Shown: in pieces, positions 1 through 12,246 of the stretch | How the letters are laid out: the number at the start of each line of letters is the position of its first letter | Position numbering within the stretch: the stretch's first letter is position 1 | Assembly (NCBI RefSeq): GCF_033473495.1 | Contig: NC_088939.1 | Span: 1,116,001 to 1,180,000 of the forward strand | Length of the DNA: 64,000 nt | DNA from: Cercospora beticola | Lineage: Eukaryota; Ascomycota; Dothideomycetes; Mycosphaerellales; Mycosphaerellaceae | Direction: 5' to 3' | Translations under genes and position numbers: made by a program | Notes under the pieces: generated by a model | Seen by the model: only the letters and a program-made list of their open reading frames with translations | The model's database searches: none | Told to the model about the DNA's origin: nothing

Positions 1-748
1 CGGCCACACTTGTCGTAAACGCGCACATGCGGAACCACGAACGACGTCTCACGATGACCCACTTACGTCTACCTTTGGACCCCACGCTGTTATATGGCGT
101 GCCTGGCTAGAGGAGAAATGCGAGGGTTCGTCCCCCCATGCAGGGTAAAGCCGCTGATCACATACCACTTATGGCGCTAGTTTCAGCGCATACTTGCTCA
201 TCAAGGTCTTACAGCCCAGCTTCGCCAATGCGCAGTCGAACATCACACCTTGCTGAACTGTGCAATTTATTGACACAACGCCGAAGCCGCTTGCGTTTGC
301 CAATGCTCCAGCCGCATGTTCATGCACCTATCGCACGCGACTCCATTGTTGTAGGAAGGTGCCATGATGATCATTGAAAAAAGTCCAGCTTGACAGGTTG
401 TTATTACTGAACGGCAATACCTTGATGATCGAACCGTTCGGCGACAGAAACAACGATGCGCCAACTCGCTCGCCAATCCTAGGCGTACCTGCGACGGTGT
501 CGCCACTAGATGGTAGTATCTGTTACTGGCAGCTGTCATGTGGGAGGACATCTCCCACATGTTTAGGCTACGACAAGCTTAGGCTTGCCGGACTTGGAAG
601 GTAGGTGCCCCCATCCTTTTCTCGCGTATTACTGTTCCTGTGCTGCCAAGCAGGGCCTTTATAATATCTCAGCCACCAGCCATTGCTCCGAAGGCATTCG
701 CATTCTCTCTCACTCGATCTTTGCCGTGCCACTGCACTGTCGTCTATC
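1..748. other. 5' intergenic region, no gene seen
   Basis: No open frame here has protein-like composition or a recognisable motif. The stretch ends at the start codon of the PLP-rhodanese gene and probably holds its promoter and 5' leader. A perfect 10-bp inverted repeat at 537-561 is listed separately. Confidence 0.5.
537..561. repeat. perfect 10-bp inverted repeat with 5-nt loop
   Basis: The arms CATGTGGGAG and CTCCCACATG are exact reverse complements separated by GACAT. The repeat lies about 190 bp before the start codon of the PLP-rhodanese gene. It could be a dyad binding site or a hairpin in a long 5' leader. The sequence alone does not decide. Confidence 0.7.
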
Positions 749-2471
749 ATGGCCACGGACAATATCACGAATGTCTACACTGGACCAGACTCACTGAAAC
801 ACTACTTCGACCCGGATCATGCTCCACCACTTCCTCTCGTCGAGCTCCCAGCACATCTCAACCCGTACTACGGAGATGGTGTCCGGATATACGCCAAGAT
901 GATGTCTTGTCATCCAGCCAACAACGTCAAATGCATGCCAGGTGAGCATCGTAGCACCTAGTCAAACAGCTTCTACTGACGCAGTCAGCAATGAACCTTC
1001 TGTCAAAAGAAGTCGTGCCAAACAAAACCAAGACGATCGTCGAATACAGCAGTGGCTCCACAGTCATTTCGATGTCAATGGTAGCACGAGTCTTCCACAA
1101 TATCAACGACACCCACGCCTATCTCAGCAACAAGACGAGTGAAGCGAAGCTGCGACTGATGCAGTTCTTCGGTTTGAAGCTGACACTCTTCGGCGGACCG
1201 TCACAGCCTGAGCCGACAGACGAACGAGGCGGGATTCAGAGCGCACGGATGCAGTCGCAGCAGTCGGAGTCGATCATCAACCCCAATCAGTATGAGAATG
1301 ATGGTAACTGGCAATCACACGTACGATGGACAGGACCACAAATCCTTCGACAACTTCCGGAAATAACCCTCATTTGTGCTGGTATGGGGACTTCGGGCAC
1401 GATGACTGGTCTGGGGACGTACTTCAAGCAAGCGAAGCCCTCTGTCTTCCGCCTCGGCGTTGTGACTGCGGCTGGCGATCGTGTTCCTGGACCTCGATCA
1501 TATGCACTTCTGGCACCAGTCGAATTCCCTTGGAAAGAAGCCATTGATCACGTCGAGCATGTCGGTTCGCACGATTCATTCGCTCTGTCGCTTGAGCTCT
1601 GCAGAAATGGATTACTCTGTGGCCCATCATCTGGTTTCAACCTCAAAGGCCTTTTCAATCTCCTCGAAAAGCGTAAAGCGGATGGCACGTTGAGCGACCT
1701 ACGAGCGGAAGACGGCCTCGTACACAGCGTCTTCCTCTGCTGCGATCTTCCATACCAATACATGCAAGAATACTTCGACAAACTCGGTCCACAGAGTTTT
1801 CCGCCCATCACAAACGAAGTAAGTCCCACCTCTTCCCTACCTATCCCATCCCAAAAAGAACCCCAACTAACCACCCTCCCTCCCAGCACCTCACAAAAGT
1901 CGACCTCTACCGCTACGACGAAGCCTGGGAACTCCCCCCCACCACAGCCCTAATAACTCCCCTCTCAAACCCCTCCACCCTAATAATCGACTTCCGCCGC
2001 CAATCCGACTACCTAACCTTCCACCTCCCCACCCCACCCTCCCTCAACATCCCCCTCCGAACTCTCTCCCCCACCTCCCCAAGCCCCTTCTTCACCCCGG
2101 ACCTCCTATCGACCCAATGGCGCGAACTCGAATCTTTATTCTCAGAATCATATCTCCAATCACAATTCCAAAATCGAAAGATTCTCTGTCTTTGCTATGA
2201 TGGAGATACGGCGAGAGTGGCGACTAGTGTTTTGCGAGCAAAGGGGTTCGAAGCGGAGAGTGTGAAGGGTGGGCATAGAGCTCTTGAGAAAACACAAGAG
2301 TTTCAGAAAATGTATGAGGAGGAGCAGAAGGGGAAAGAGGTTGCGAGGCAAGATAGGCAGAGGAAAGCGGATTCGGTGATTGATGGGAAAAGTGAACGGT
2401 CTTCTGCTTCGTCTTCGGCGGCGGTGAGCGATGAGAGTGAGTCTGAGGGGGAGAAGAAGGACGGAGAATGA
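749..2471 (+). CDS. cysteine-synthase-like PLP enzyme fused to a rhodanese domain
   Basis: Three exons (749-941, 989-1818, 1887-2471) give about 535 aa. The first ATG of the frame is 749; the open frame further upstream begins with TTG. The N-terminal ~340 residues are a fold-type II PLP enzyme of the cysteine synthase/cystathionine beta-synthase family. They carry the NNVK segment (probable Schiff-base lysine), SSGST (phosphate/substrate loop) and GMGTSGTMTG (PLP-phosphate loop). The C-terminal part is a rhodanese domain with the active-site loop CYDGDTAR, followed by a Lys/Ser/Glu-rich tail. The second intron (1819-1886, branch CTAAC) falls at the domain boundary. Known for the families: sulfide or thiol chemistry on O-acetylserine-like substrates, and sulfur transfer by rhodanese. 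A role in moving sulfur between the two sites is inference. It converges on the histidine kinase gene. Confidence 0.85.
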
Positions 2472-2879
2472 TACTGAGAGGGAAAAATTATTCTTTTCTG
2501 TCAATATATCTTTTTTTGCGTTGTCGATGCGAGATAGATTGCACCGTCGCCGGACGTTCGGCATTGGGAAAAGGGAAAGCAAAAGGGTGTCTCGTGATAG
2601 AGCAGACTTTATCGTCTGCATTGTTCGAATTATGATTTTGGTTTCTTATGTCTCCTTGCGGCTGGAATACTGAAACCCCATCTGATTCCCATCCCACTCC
2701 AATGGCTATACGCCATCTAGCACAAATTCAGCGCTACCATCAATGTACATGTTAAAAAGGCGCCACTCATGGCGCAAAAATCATCATCATCATCATACAC
2801 CATGCAGGCATGAAAGCCCTTCGAAAGAGAAAAAGTAGAACGCCAACCCAAATGTCCTATCCCATTCTGTCGTTCTTCG
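2472..2879. other. convergent 3' intergenic region
   Basis: This spacer lies between two converging genes. It holds a short hairpin (GCGCCA, loop CTCA, TGGCGC, 2760-2775) and a five-unit TCA microsatellite at 2781-2796. No coding signal is seen. It presumably contains both 3' UTRs. Confidence 0.5.
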
Positions 2880-5800
2880 TTATACGTCACTCGCACTCCC
2901 ATTCCCATTCTCTTCCTCCACAGTCTTCAAAATTTTCGTAAGATCTCTCGGCCTCACAGGTTTAGTCAAAAACATATCAAAGCCACACGCCACGGCTTCT
3001 TGTTTCGCCGCTTCGGAACCAAGACACGTCAAAGCAATAAGAATTGTAGGAGATACTTGAGCTTCTTTTTCGAAAGCTCGGATTTGTCGCGCGGCTTGGA
3101 AGCCGTCCAATACGGGCATGTTAATGTCGAGAAAGACGACTTCGGGTCGAGCTCTGTCGCTGGGGATGGAAGCGGCGGCTTTGTAGGCTTCGACGGCTTC
3201 TTGGCCGTTTGTGGCTGCGAGTCGGGGGTGTTTGTTCTTGTCGGCGTATGTCGTGAGTAATCGGAGGTTTAGTGGATTATCGTCTACGAGTAGCAAGGAG
3301 AGTTTGTGAGAGGTTGGCGAGCCGGGTGGTTCCGGTGTAGACGGTTGCTCGGATGAAGAGGCTTCGACCTCTTTCGTGTTGATGAGAAGAGGTCCTTTTT
3401 CGTCGACGCGCAATGTTAGTGTCGTGGGTGGCGATTCTTCATTGTCGGTTTGCGCTTCGACAAGAGCCACATCAGATAGATCTGTCGACGTTGCGTTCGC
3501 GATTGGGTCGCCAGCTTCTGAATGAGGCGGTGCCAGAAGGCAATTGGCAATTGCTGCACTGATCCGATCAGGCCCGAACGGTTGCGGGACGAACTCGATA
3601 TGGCTAACATTCGCCAAGGGTCGTCGTAGCTTCTGGCGTCCATACGTCCCTATTGGATCCCGACACAGTACTATCAAATGCGCTCCATCGGGATGACCAG
3701 AGAGTTGATCTGCCTCGGTGAGCAGTGGTATATCGTCTTCGAACACCATGTTGACGATCGCGTTTTCCGAAGAAGTCAGAAGCGCACCCGCACGCCTGCA
3801 AGCATTTTGTACTCCAAGCACCTGCAAAGATCGTCCTCCGTTCACTTTGTTATCGTCGTCGTTGTCGTCTCCAGAACTAATTGGCCGCAGGATGCCCACA
3901 GGTACAGAATCCTGCCCTTCGTGTTGTTCTTCTATTGTCTCATCGCGAGGCAAAGCATCAATGGGTATCATGACTGTGACCGTGGTTCCTATGCCTTTCT
4001 TGCTCTGCACGTCAATTTTGCCGCCCAGGCCTTTCACCAGCTTCGCTACCACACTCAACCCCAATCCAGTTCCAGGAGTAAGCTGGTTCTCTTGCGAAAA
4101 CGCGCGGAAGATACCACTATCGATGAATTCTGGCGACATGCCACATCCAGTATCGTCAACTGTCAGAATAGCCACAGGTCGTTTCCGCTTGCGAGAAAGT
4201 GATTTGAGCGAGACCGCAACATGTCCAGATCTGGTAAACTTGAGCGCATTACCGATCAGATTAACGCACAGCCGCTTCCAGGCTCCCACCATGTCACAAA
4301 CATGGAAATCCGCAGTTGGTGATATGTCCAGCGCAAAGTCCACCTTGCTACTAGCTTCCTCGCTGGTGCCGCAGCAATGTGAGTAGTACGTCGCATCGGC
4401 GACTTCCTCTGTCAGACGAGCTAGCGAGTGCGCTCCCTGCTCGCTTGCGGTGCTACGAGTAACAGAATCCACTGATGGTTGTCTTTCCAACAATTTCAAC
4501 TGCCTTCTTCGCATCTTCGGTCTCGAGACGTGATGGTTGATCTTCGCGAAATCCAGGAGATGATCAATTACATCGGTGAGTGTCGAAGTGCACTTCTCCA
4601 TTTGAGCTATCAATGCTCGGTCTCCGTTGTCCTCGCGATCATGCAGAAGTTCCAGACTTCCAACAATGCCGTGCAACGGCGAGCGCAATTCGTGAGATAC
4701 CGACTCGATGAAGTCCGTTTTGGCCCGATCAGTGGACTTTGCTTCCAGACGTGCAAGTTTGGCCATGACCACATCGCAGAATGCAATCATGTATGCAAGT
4801 TCCCCTTCCTGCGAGAAAACCCGTAGTGGACTGTGAGTCCACATGATGCCTCCGGCAAACCATCTATGTCGGACCGGATCCCACATTCCCACGACGCACA
4901 CAGCCCTAGCCCCAGGAAAGAGGCGCAGCATTTCAGCAGCCTCGCCTGACTTTCGATTTCGATTGGATGTCCGGCCCTTCGAAGCGGGTACGATGTCTCC
5001 CTTTCTGGTAGACCCATCATCTGAAGAACTCGATTCAGTTGAGCTCACCTCTCCCTCTGAATTAAACGTCCAGATCTTCCCTTCGGGATATTTCCGCAGC
5101 AAGCCTTTCAAAAATTTGCTAGACATTGGGATGGTGGCCTGTTCCTGAGCATCACCTTTCCGGGCTGAAGACCCTAGTCTCCGACATGTATCATTCTTGG
5201 CCTTTTCCAGTGAGTCGTCAGAGCCAACGTCCGATACTGTAGTCCCGGTCTCAGTGCCAGAGCCTTGACAGCTGCCTGTCCCCTCGGGTCCATTCGGTGC
5301 AGCATCCAGAAAGAGAACGCCGTCAGCATCGATAGCGCGCTGTATGAGGTCTGCTGCTCGCTGCAGGGTGTTCTTCGCGCCCGTCGCAGGATCCTTGTCG
5401 AGCTGTGTATCCAGTCTTCTCTGTGCTTGGACCACAGAGCGCCGGTCAGGTTTATCTTGCTCACTCTCCGAAACATAGTCATAAACATCTGTATTCCTCA
5501 AGTCCTCGTGGGAGCGTCTCTCGCGCCATTTGGCGTCGCTTCGAGAGCCTAATGGAACTCCAGGTGCAGATTTTGGTCTCCCAGTAGCCGACTCGCTGCT
5601 GTGTGTTGACGAGTCAGCCAATTTCGGCCTTGGTGCAGGTGGAGGTCCTTTCTGAACAAACGTCCCCAAGCCAGCCAGCATTCGACTCTGTCTGCCTAGC
5701 TCCGCTTGCGCATGGATCATGCCCAAATGGCTCATAGTCATTGTCGCCATTTCCTTCATGAAGTCCTTTTCGACATCAGACAGGCCATCTCGTGGTTCGT

Positions 5801-6419
5801 CGTCCATGACGGCATACACGCCAATCCTGACTCCAGTAGGTGTAGTCAACGGCACACCAGCATAAAACCGAGCTTTAGGGCCTCCAGTAACGAAAGGTCT
5901 GTCGCAGAAAAGTGATGATTCTTTCAAGTCGTTGATAATCAGCATTTCGCCAGCACTGGAATCAGAGCTGTTCGACCCGGTATTAGAGGCCGGCACATTC
6001 ATGGCGTGCTCGCATATTGTGAGGCCCCGTGGAGCAATGGTATGGCCGAGCCACAGCGCGTCCTCGGGGTCCTGGTGAACCTCATGGTCGAGCAACGACA
6101 GCGTCCGGGTAGCTTCGGCAAGCACGAACGCATCCTTGCGATCGAAAAAGAACAACAACGAGCGTCTCGCAGCAAGTCTCAGCGCGCCCAACTGGCAAAA
6201 CGCGGTCAAGGCCAGGTTCGGTCCTGCTCGAGGCACATGTCGTTCCAGCGCCTCAGCATCCTGGAGGTCGAGTCTTGTCGGCTCCGCATCACTCAGTTCT
6301 TGAAGCGGGTTGTAGTATCTGTAACCAGGTCAGCGAACGTCGGTTCTGCCCACGGCGACGCACTTGTAAAATTCGCGCTCACGGGTCCGCTCGGTATGCA
6401 GATGCGTATTAGTGCCCAT
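2880..6419 (-). CDS. GAF-domain hybrid histidine kinase with C-terminal receiver
   Basis: Two exons (6364-6419 and 2880-6318; intron 45 bp) give about 1,164 aa. The first exon supplies 18 codons ending in RERE-F-Y, and the join reads FYKYYNPLQEL, a known start for this fungal kinase family. The obvious open frame begins only at a GTG inside RHVPRAGP, so the short exon is needed. Order: GAF domain (~60-240); disordered linker; HisKA dimerisation domain with the phospho-acceptor H561 in SHELRSPLHG; HATPase with N box (NLIGNALKF), G1 (DDTGCGMS) and G2 (GTGLGLSV); C-terminal receiver (~1030-1155) with phospho-acceptor D1083 in VFLDINMP and a KP pair (FLTKPV). Family role: multistep phosphorelay to Ypd1/Ssk1/Skn7-type partners. 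The stimulus is unknown. The protein is probably cytosolic, since no membrane segment is seen. Confidence 0.93.
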
Positions 6420-7317
6420 CGTCGATGAGGCAGTGGATTATGGAGCGCCAAGAACGGCTGTCTCGAAGGGAAAGGAAAGGCAACAGAGCCTCATGTCAAG
6501 AGTGATGATGTTGGTGGCAGCAGTAGACAACAGTCAGTGTGAGAAGCAAGGAAGAGAGGCAGCAAGACCAGACCCTGCTGCTGCGCGGCGCTGGCGGACA
6601 GCATCAGCAGCAGAGCAGCAGATTGGCGCGCGTGTGATCCGTCCGGAGGGTCTCGCGTGGCCATGATGCGAGAGCAGCGGAAGTGGCTGAAACTCTCTGC
6701 ACGAAATGCTCCCGAGGATCGCAGCTGTGGTGAAGCATCCCCCCACCGCTCTTGGGCCCTCGACAACCATATCGACGCAGATGATTCATGGTTCTGCTGT
6801 CGTTGCTGCGCGGTGAGGCTCTTTTGACGCGTTCTCTGCGGCGATCGCTGAGACGCTTGTTCACGCGTTCCGTGGCGGGTGCGCGAACAGGTTGTCAGCC
6901 TGTCAGCAGGAAAAACAGAACAAGATCGCGATGACAGCACCAGGGTCGGAAGCAGGTCCGCGAGGCTTGCTTAGCTTAGCCCTGTTTTCTGCACAATTTA
7001 TCTTCATGCCCACAAATCCGCACGATGGCTGTCCGGCATATCATCTCCACTGGCGGGGCTGCGAGCTCTCCTCCATTCTAGACCGCGAGCTGTGCAGCAC
7101 CGAGCAACACTGCACCTTTGGCGACAATTCGGACGGCGGCATCGAGATCTGTCTTCACTATGCAATCCTTGCTCCCCGCTGGGAAGCGCTTGTGCCTATT
7201 GGCTTGCATTCTGGAAGTTGGTCTGAAATGGTGTAGCGCAAATTAGTGCAAGACTAGGTGCGACCTCTTCACAACCACTCTTCACACGTATCGCGATCGT
7301 GTCTCGTCACACCATCA
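6420..7317. other. intergenic region between kinase start and DDB1-like stop
   Basis: About 0.9 kb holding the promoter and 5' leader of the histidine kinase (which reads leftward) and the 3' end of the next gene. It is rich in GCAGCA and related trinucleotides around 6510-6625. No gene is supported. Confidence 0.45.
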
Positions 7318-10300
7318 TCACCTCACCCTTCTCAAGCCTTCTACCAGTTCTTTCAGGCCCTCGGTGTCCAGTCCACCGCCCAAGTCCTTCACCACCTCTG
7401 CCTGAAGCTCCGCGCTCAAATACAAAAATTGCTCGACGAGCTCGCCGTCTACAAACCTCACTGGCCCCTCTTCGCCCATGTCTCGCACTTGCGTCTTGAA
7501 CCCTCGATACTTGGCAAACCTCACGTGTCCAGGAGATTTCACCATATCTGCAAGTTTTCCTTGTAATCTCATCAATAGATCCTGTTGCTCTTGCACAATC
7601 GTCGCGAATACATAAACGCTGCCTTCCACTGTCGCGATGAACGCCTTGGGAACGACGACGGCGTTGGCTGTAGGGGTGACGTTGATGGGCCGGATGCGGT
7701 TGACCATTTCCCCGAGGCACATTTCGGACGTGACCCGGAGGCGCCTTCGGTCTTCCGCTGAGAAGCCCGAGACGTCGTGTTCGAGGACGATGAGGTTCCC
7801 TTCGGCATCGGATTGAATGTACGAGTTTTGATCAATAGGTGCAACCGCCGTGCCCCAAAGTGTCTCGAAGTGGCGGGCCAGCTCAGTGAGTGAGTCTGAC
7901 ATGCCTTCCCGACCGGGCGTATATTTGATAAGGCTGAGGGACTTCATGAGGTCGGACACGGCAATGGTATCGCCTGTAACCGAGATATCAATGGGCGCGG
8001 TAGCGGTGCGGTAGGAAGCCTTCTTCACGAGGAGTGGAGACGACTTGGGGGGAGCATATTCGTAGGCGAGGATAACAACCTGTGGAGCACGTGTCAGCTA
8101 TGCACGAACAAGGAATGCCAAGAATGCTCATCGTGTTACTTACTGTCTTGACGAGTGCGGCCACAATACGGCCCTGGCATGTTGCCAGACACCGGCACGC
8201 TCCCTTCACAGCCAGCTCTGTTACGAGCTTGATTTTGCGATCCTCCGTCACTTCCAATACAATGATGCGCCCTCGTGCTGAGTTGGGGTCCTCGTCGTCG
8301 AGATATGCAGTGCCGACGACAAATCGCTCCGCCTGATCGCCAGTTCCGTCGTCGAGTTGACATCGTATCACACTTTCGACCAACTCATCCTCATTGAGCG
8401 CCCAAGAGTCTAGCTCCTTGAAGGCAACCTCGTCCACAAGCTTGAAATGACTTTGCACTTCTTCCACTCCTGCAGTTAGCGTCCGCTTGATGCAGCCGAG
8501 GCCAAAAGCTTTCAGCTCAGCGGAATATGCTATACGTCGGACCGTCTCGTGTACAGGCAGATCCTGTACATGAGTAGTCCTCTCCTCATCAACCGACGCA
8601 AGCTTCAGTTCAGACCTGGTCGCGATAGCTATACTATTCGCATAATCTCCAAACGAGTCAAAAGAACAGATACTCGTTGCACTGTCTGCAGTGACTGCCG
8701 AATACACCATCCGCCCCTCACTGCCGTATATGAGGGAAGGGTGCTCGCATGTTGCGAAGACGTTCTGTAGACCGTCCGCGCGAGGCAAGACTGCGAAGTT
8801 GGCTTGCTGGGTTCCAAGAATGATGCTTTTCCGGGCGGAGAAGGGCTTTTGCGGCGATGATATGCTGTACGTCACCACGTTGCCATCCGCAAGGCCGATG
8901 AAAAGTGTCGCTGGCTGACGAGGCAAGATGTTGGCAACTGTCACAGAACGTGGCACTGCAAGGCTGTCATCTTCGGCTACTCGCTCTGTTGCGATGGGCT
9001 GTAGGTCAGACAATGCAAGCACCGATACCTTGCTGTCCTTCCATAATCCAGCAACACATGCTCCAGGTAAAGATGGCGACAAAGCGATACACGAGACCTG
9101 CTCGTCACTGCCGAAGTCTCGCTGCGCCTGCACAGCGATGCTAGCTCCAGACAGATCCAGCACGACCAGCGCGGCGCCGCCAAGCGAGACAAGCACTTTG
9201 TCACCCTCGACAGACACCGCTGATATAGATGACCCGGCTGGCGCCTCCCATCGATCAGAGACCATACTGCCATCGGCGTCAGCCAAAAGCACGCCAGAGC
9301 TGGTCACTTGTACAGCTCGCGCATTTGACACATTGCCAGCATACAATGTGCACTGTGACAAATCAAAGCCTCGGAAGTCTTCTCTAGCCTCAATGTCGCC
9401 ATCTTCGCTGAAGACAATGGCACTCGAGTGGCTGACGAAGCTGGCAATCAGCGTGTCGACTGTACCAGCAGTGCCGCTACTGCGCAGGCTGAAGACATCT
9501 GAGATTGGTTCGCCCAGGTCTCCCAAGCTGCCCTTGTCTTCTAAGCCAACTCCAGACCGCACTGATCTCAGACTGCCATCCTTAAAGGCACCGGATCCAG
9601 TGACAATTCTGGCTTGCCCGCTCGAGAACTCGTTAACGGGTGCGTCGGCGCTTCTGTTGCCCATGTCCATAACCGTAAAGTCCAGTATGGGTGCAATGTT
9701 GGAGAACGTCTGCACCACTTCAATCTGTTTTGGCGAGATCTGAATAATCTGACTGTCTCCTTGGTGGCTGCCGACGAACACTCGGCCTTCGTCGAGGTAG
9801 ACCAACGTACTAGCTCGACTTGTTTCACCCAGCACATCGATCTGGTGACTCTGGTATTCGCCGTCTGCTTTCTGATGCACCATTAAGAGGTACAGCTTCC
9901 CATAGTCGTCCGCTAGCACAAATCTTTGCTCGTCGATCTGACACCAAGCCACAAATATCGTGGCCTCGTCCAGAGGTTGTGTATCGATGATTTCGTACTT
10001 CCATTCGTCCACGTACGATATACTGGTCTCGCCAATGATCAGAAATCCGTATATCGGAGCGGGTAGTGGTATCAGGTGGCTTGCGCCAATTTCTATCGTC
10101 CCTTCCACCTCCTGCCCTTTCTCCAGCTCTGCCGTCGCCGGCTCCTCGTTCGGTCGTAATGAAGGTTGGTACTCTAGCTCGCAAACCTTCACGCGTAATT
10201 TGTTCTGGCTGTCCTCATGAAGAACTGCAAACACTGGATCCGCGAGTTTTGTTCCAGCTTGTCGCTTATGTAGAAAACAGCTACTTCGGACAAACAGCTC

Positions 10301-10822
10301 CGGTATCCGTACTGGTATGGGATCCCCCAGCTCTCCAATCTCGTGGTCAGCCGCCTTCCTCTTGCCTTTTCCAGCATGCGCTATCGGCAGGACATTGACT
10401 ACGCCTTCGTAGCACTCCAATGTCATGAAGCGCGCAGTTGGATCAATATGCACTCTATCTCCAGTTTGACTGTCTCTGGCACTCTTCTCCGCAATGTCAA
10501 CCATGCTCTTCTCCGTTCGCAATTGATTCTTCTCGGCATCCCAACTCAAAGTGAAGTAATGATATCGATCGGTGCCGACGAACAGGTGATCTGTCTGGCT
10601 CGTCGCGGGCTTCAGCTTTTGCAGCATTGTGATCTTGCCATAGATGGCTCGTGTGTGCTGGAGGACCAGAGTGGGGTCTCCTGGCTGCTGGGGGCTGGGA
10701 GACCATATTTCCAATCGATTCGCTTTGGCCACAATCAAGTCTTCTGAGTTTGGAGCAGTGAACGACAGCTTGATGGCGTGCCGGACACTCGATGGGCGGT
10801 GGATGGGTGCGAGATAAGCCAT
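7318..10822 (-). CDS. DDB1-like WD-propeller protein (UV-damaged DNA-binding protein 1 / CPSF-A family)
   Basis: Two exons (8144-10822 and 7318-8079) with a 64-bp intron (8080-8143) give 1,146 aa, the usual DDB1 length of about 1,140. The start MAYLAPIHRPSSVRHA is typical of the family. The C-terminal CPSF-A region holds VVILAYEY and ends with the conserved RFVDGELVEQFL block before the helical tail. Family knowledge: DDB1 is the adaptor of CUL4 ubiquitin ligases. It has three beta-propellers and recruits DCAF substrate receptors for nucleotide-excision repair, replication control and, in Neurospora, heterochromatin formation. It is nuclear. It is divergently arranged with the RNA polymerase III subunit gene across 308 bp. 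The related Rik1/Mms1 and CPSF160 proteins are less likely because of length and overall match. Confidence 0.9.
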
Positions 10823-11130
10823 GGTGATGGCGGATGAAGTGCACTTGTGGCAATCGGGTGGTGTGCCTTATGGGATGTGATTCTTTCGTGATTAGCAGTC
10901 ATCCAATCATTCTGGTGTCGTTGGCAGTGGTGTCGGCGTTCAATGGAGATGTGCCTGAGGAAGTCGATATGTCATCGTCACGAACCGGACACTTCTGGAG
11001 CTTGACGCGGAGCATCGCCTCGCGTTCGTGATGTCGCAAACGTGGGGCCGAGGTGAGCTTCACAACTTTTCTGCGACAAATCAACCATCCACCACATCTT
11101 TTGCACACACTGCTGCCTACGCTCAGCGAC
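10823..11130. promoter_or_regulatory. divergent promoter between DDB1-like and RPC37 genes
   Basis: Only 308 bp separate the two start codons, so both promoters must lie here or in the transcribed leaders. I see no clear TATA box; the sequence is mixed in composition. Confidence 0.55.
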
Positions 11131-12246
11131 ATGGCGCGTAAGTCGCCCTCGCACGCGTCAATTGCTCAGTCTCTGCGGAAGAGACTTTTGTGGCCCATTG
11201 ACTAACTCGTTCGCACAGCAACCAAAGAGGAAGAAGATCCAGTCATCGCCGAGTACGATGTCTTCCTCACGCCGGCACTGGAAGAGCAGATTCTACTGCT
11301 GCAGTATCCCAACCGACCGCGCAACCGACCCTACAACAGCCAATATGGTGCGACGCCCCACGACATGCGCATCAAGCCCAAAGCTGGGTTCGTCGAAGTT
11401 GACGTCAAGCTGAACACCAACCACAATTTCAACAAGTACATGGGTTTGAAGTGGGGAGATGCAACGGCCACATCGAAGCAGGTGCACAACGCCTCGGGCA
11501 CATATGGCCCAGCTGCTGGACTCGCCCCGGCAAAAGCACGAAATGCGAGGAGAGACGGCACATTGAAGGATACGGCGCAGCGGGAGCTGGACTTGGAGAA
11601 CGACCTCCATTCCTTTAGAGAGGCAGAAAGAGAGCACCGAGTACACGAGTCGCAGACACTCGGCGGACAGATTATCCGGCACGACGACGAGCTTGGATTA
11701 GGCAAGCCTCACTACTTCGTGGGCGCCTTCAAAGATGAGCGTCTCTTCCTCACCAAGATCGACGGTACTGTACAGATGCGACCCACCTTCCACCACCTCG
11801 ATGCTGAAGACGAGCGCACGCGACTCGCTGCATCGCGTGCACAAGCAGATGCCGCAGGCCCAAAGCAGGAACAGGGCGCTCAGAGTCTGCTGCAGAAGCT
11901 GAAGGAGAACAAGGAGCAGAAAGAATTGAGCCTGGAGGAGAAGCTGAAGCTGATCCTGTCCGCTGCTGAATCGGAGAAATGGATACGCATGGAGTATGTC
12001 GACGACGAGGACCAGCGGGCCTACGACAAATTCGAGGAGGCGTTGAAAATTGCCGACGTCGATAACGTGCCGCATCTGAAGAGTCAAATGGATAACGATG
12101 CTTTCCTCGATGCCATTAGCCTTCCGAGAGACGGGAGCCCGACACGAAGACGAAAGAGGGCACCGCGACGGAAGCAGGACCAGGAGCACATTGACATTTC
12201 GGATGAGGACGCGGATGATGAGATGGGCGGTGTTCCCGCTGGCTGA
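11131..12246 (+). CDS. RPC37: RNA polymerase III subunit Rpc37/RPC5 (Sin-like)
   Basis: A 7-nt first exon (11131-11137, ATGGCGC) is joined across an 81-bp intron (11138-11218, branch CTAAC) to the second exon 11219-12246. The result is 344 aa beginning MAPTKEEEDPVIAEYDVFL. The DPV-x-DV-L start, the LLLQYPNRP block and the following MRIKPKAGFVEVDVKL segment are the Sin/RPC5 family hallmark. Yeast Rpc37 is 282 aa and the human homologue is longer. Known role: Rpc37 dimerises with Rpc53 as a TFIIF-like module of Pol III needed for initiation, termination and reinitiation. The C-terminus is charged and disordered, with an acidic end (ISDEDADDE). The gene is nuclear and divergent from the DDB1-like gene. 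The microexon start is inferred from frame continuity and good splice sites. Confidence 0.88.

Noticed and set aside
2760..2796. Hairpin plus A-runs and TCA repeat resembling a bacterial terminator
   Set aside because: The genome is eukaryotic, where such hairpins do not terminate Pol II. It lies in overlapping 3' UTR space and is most likely a microsatellite neighbourhood.
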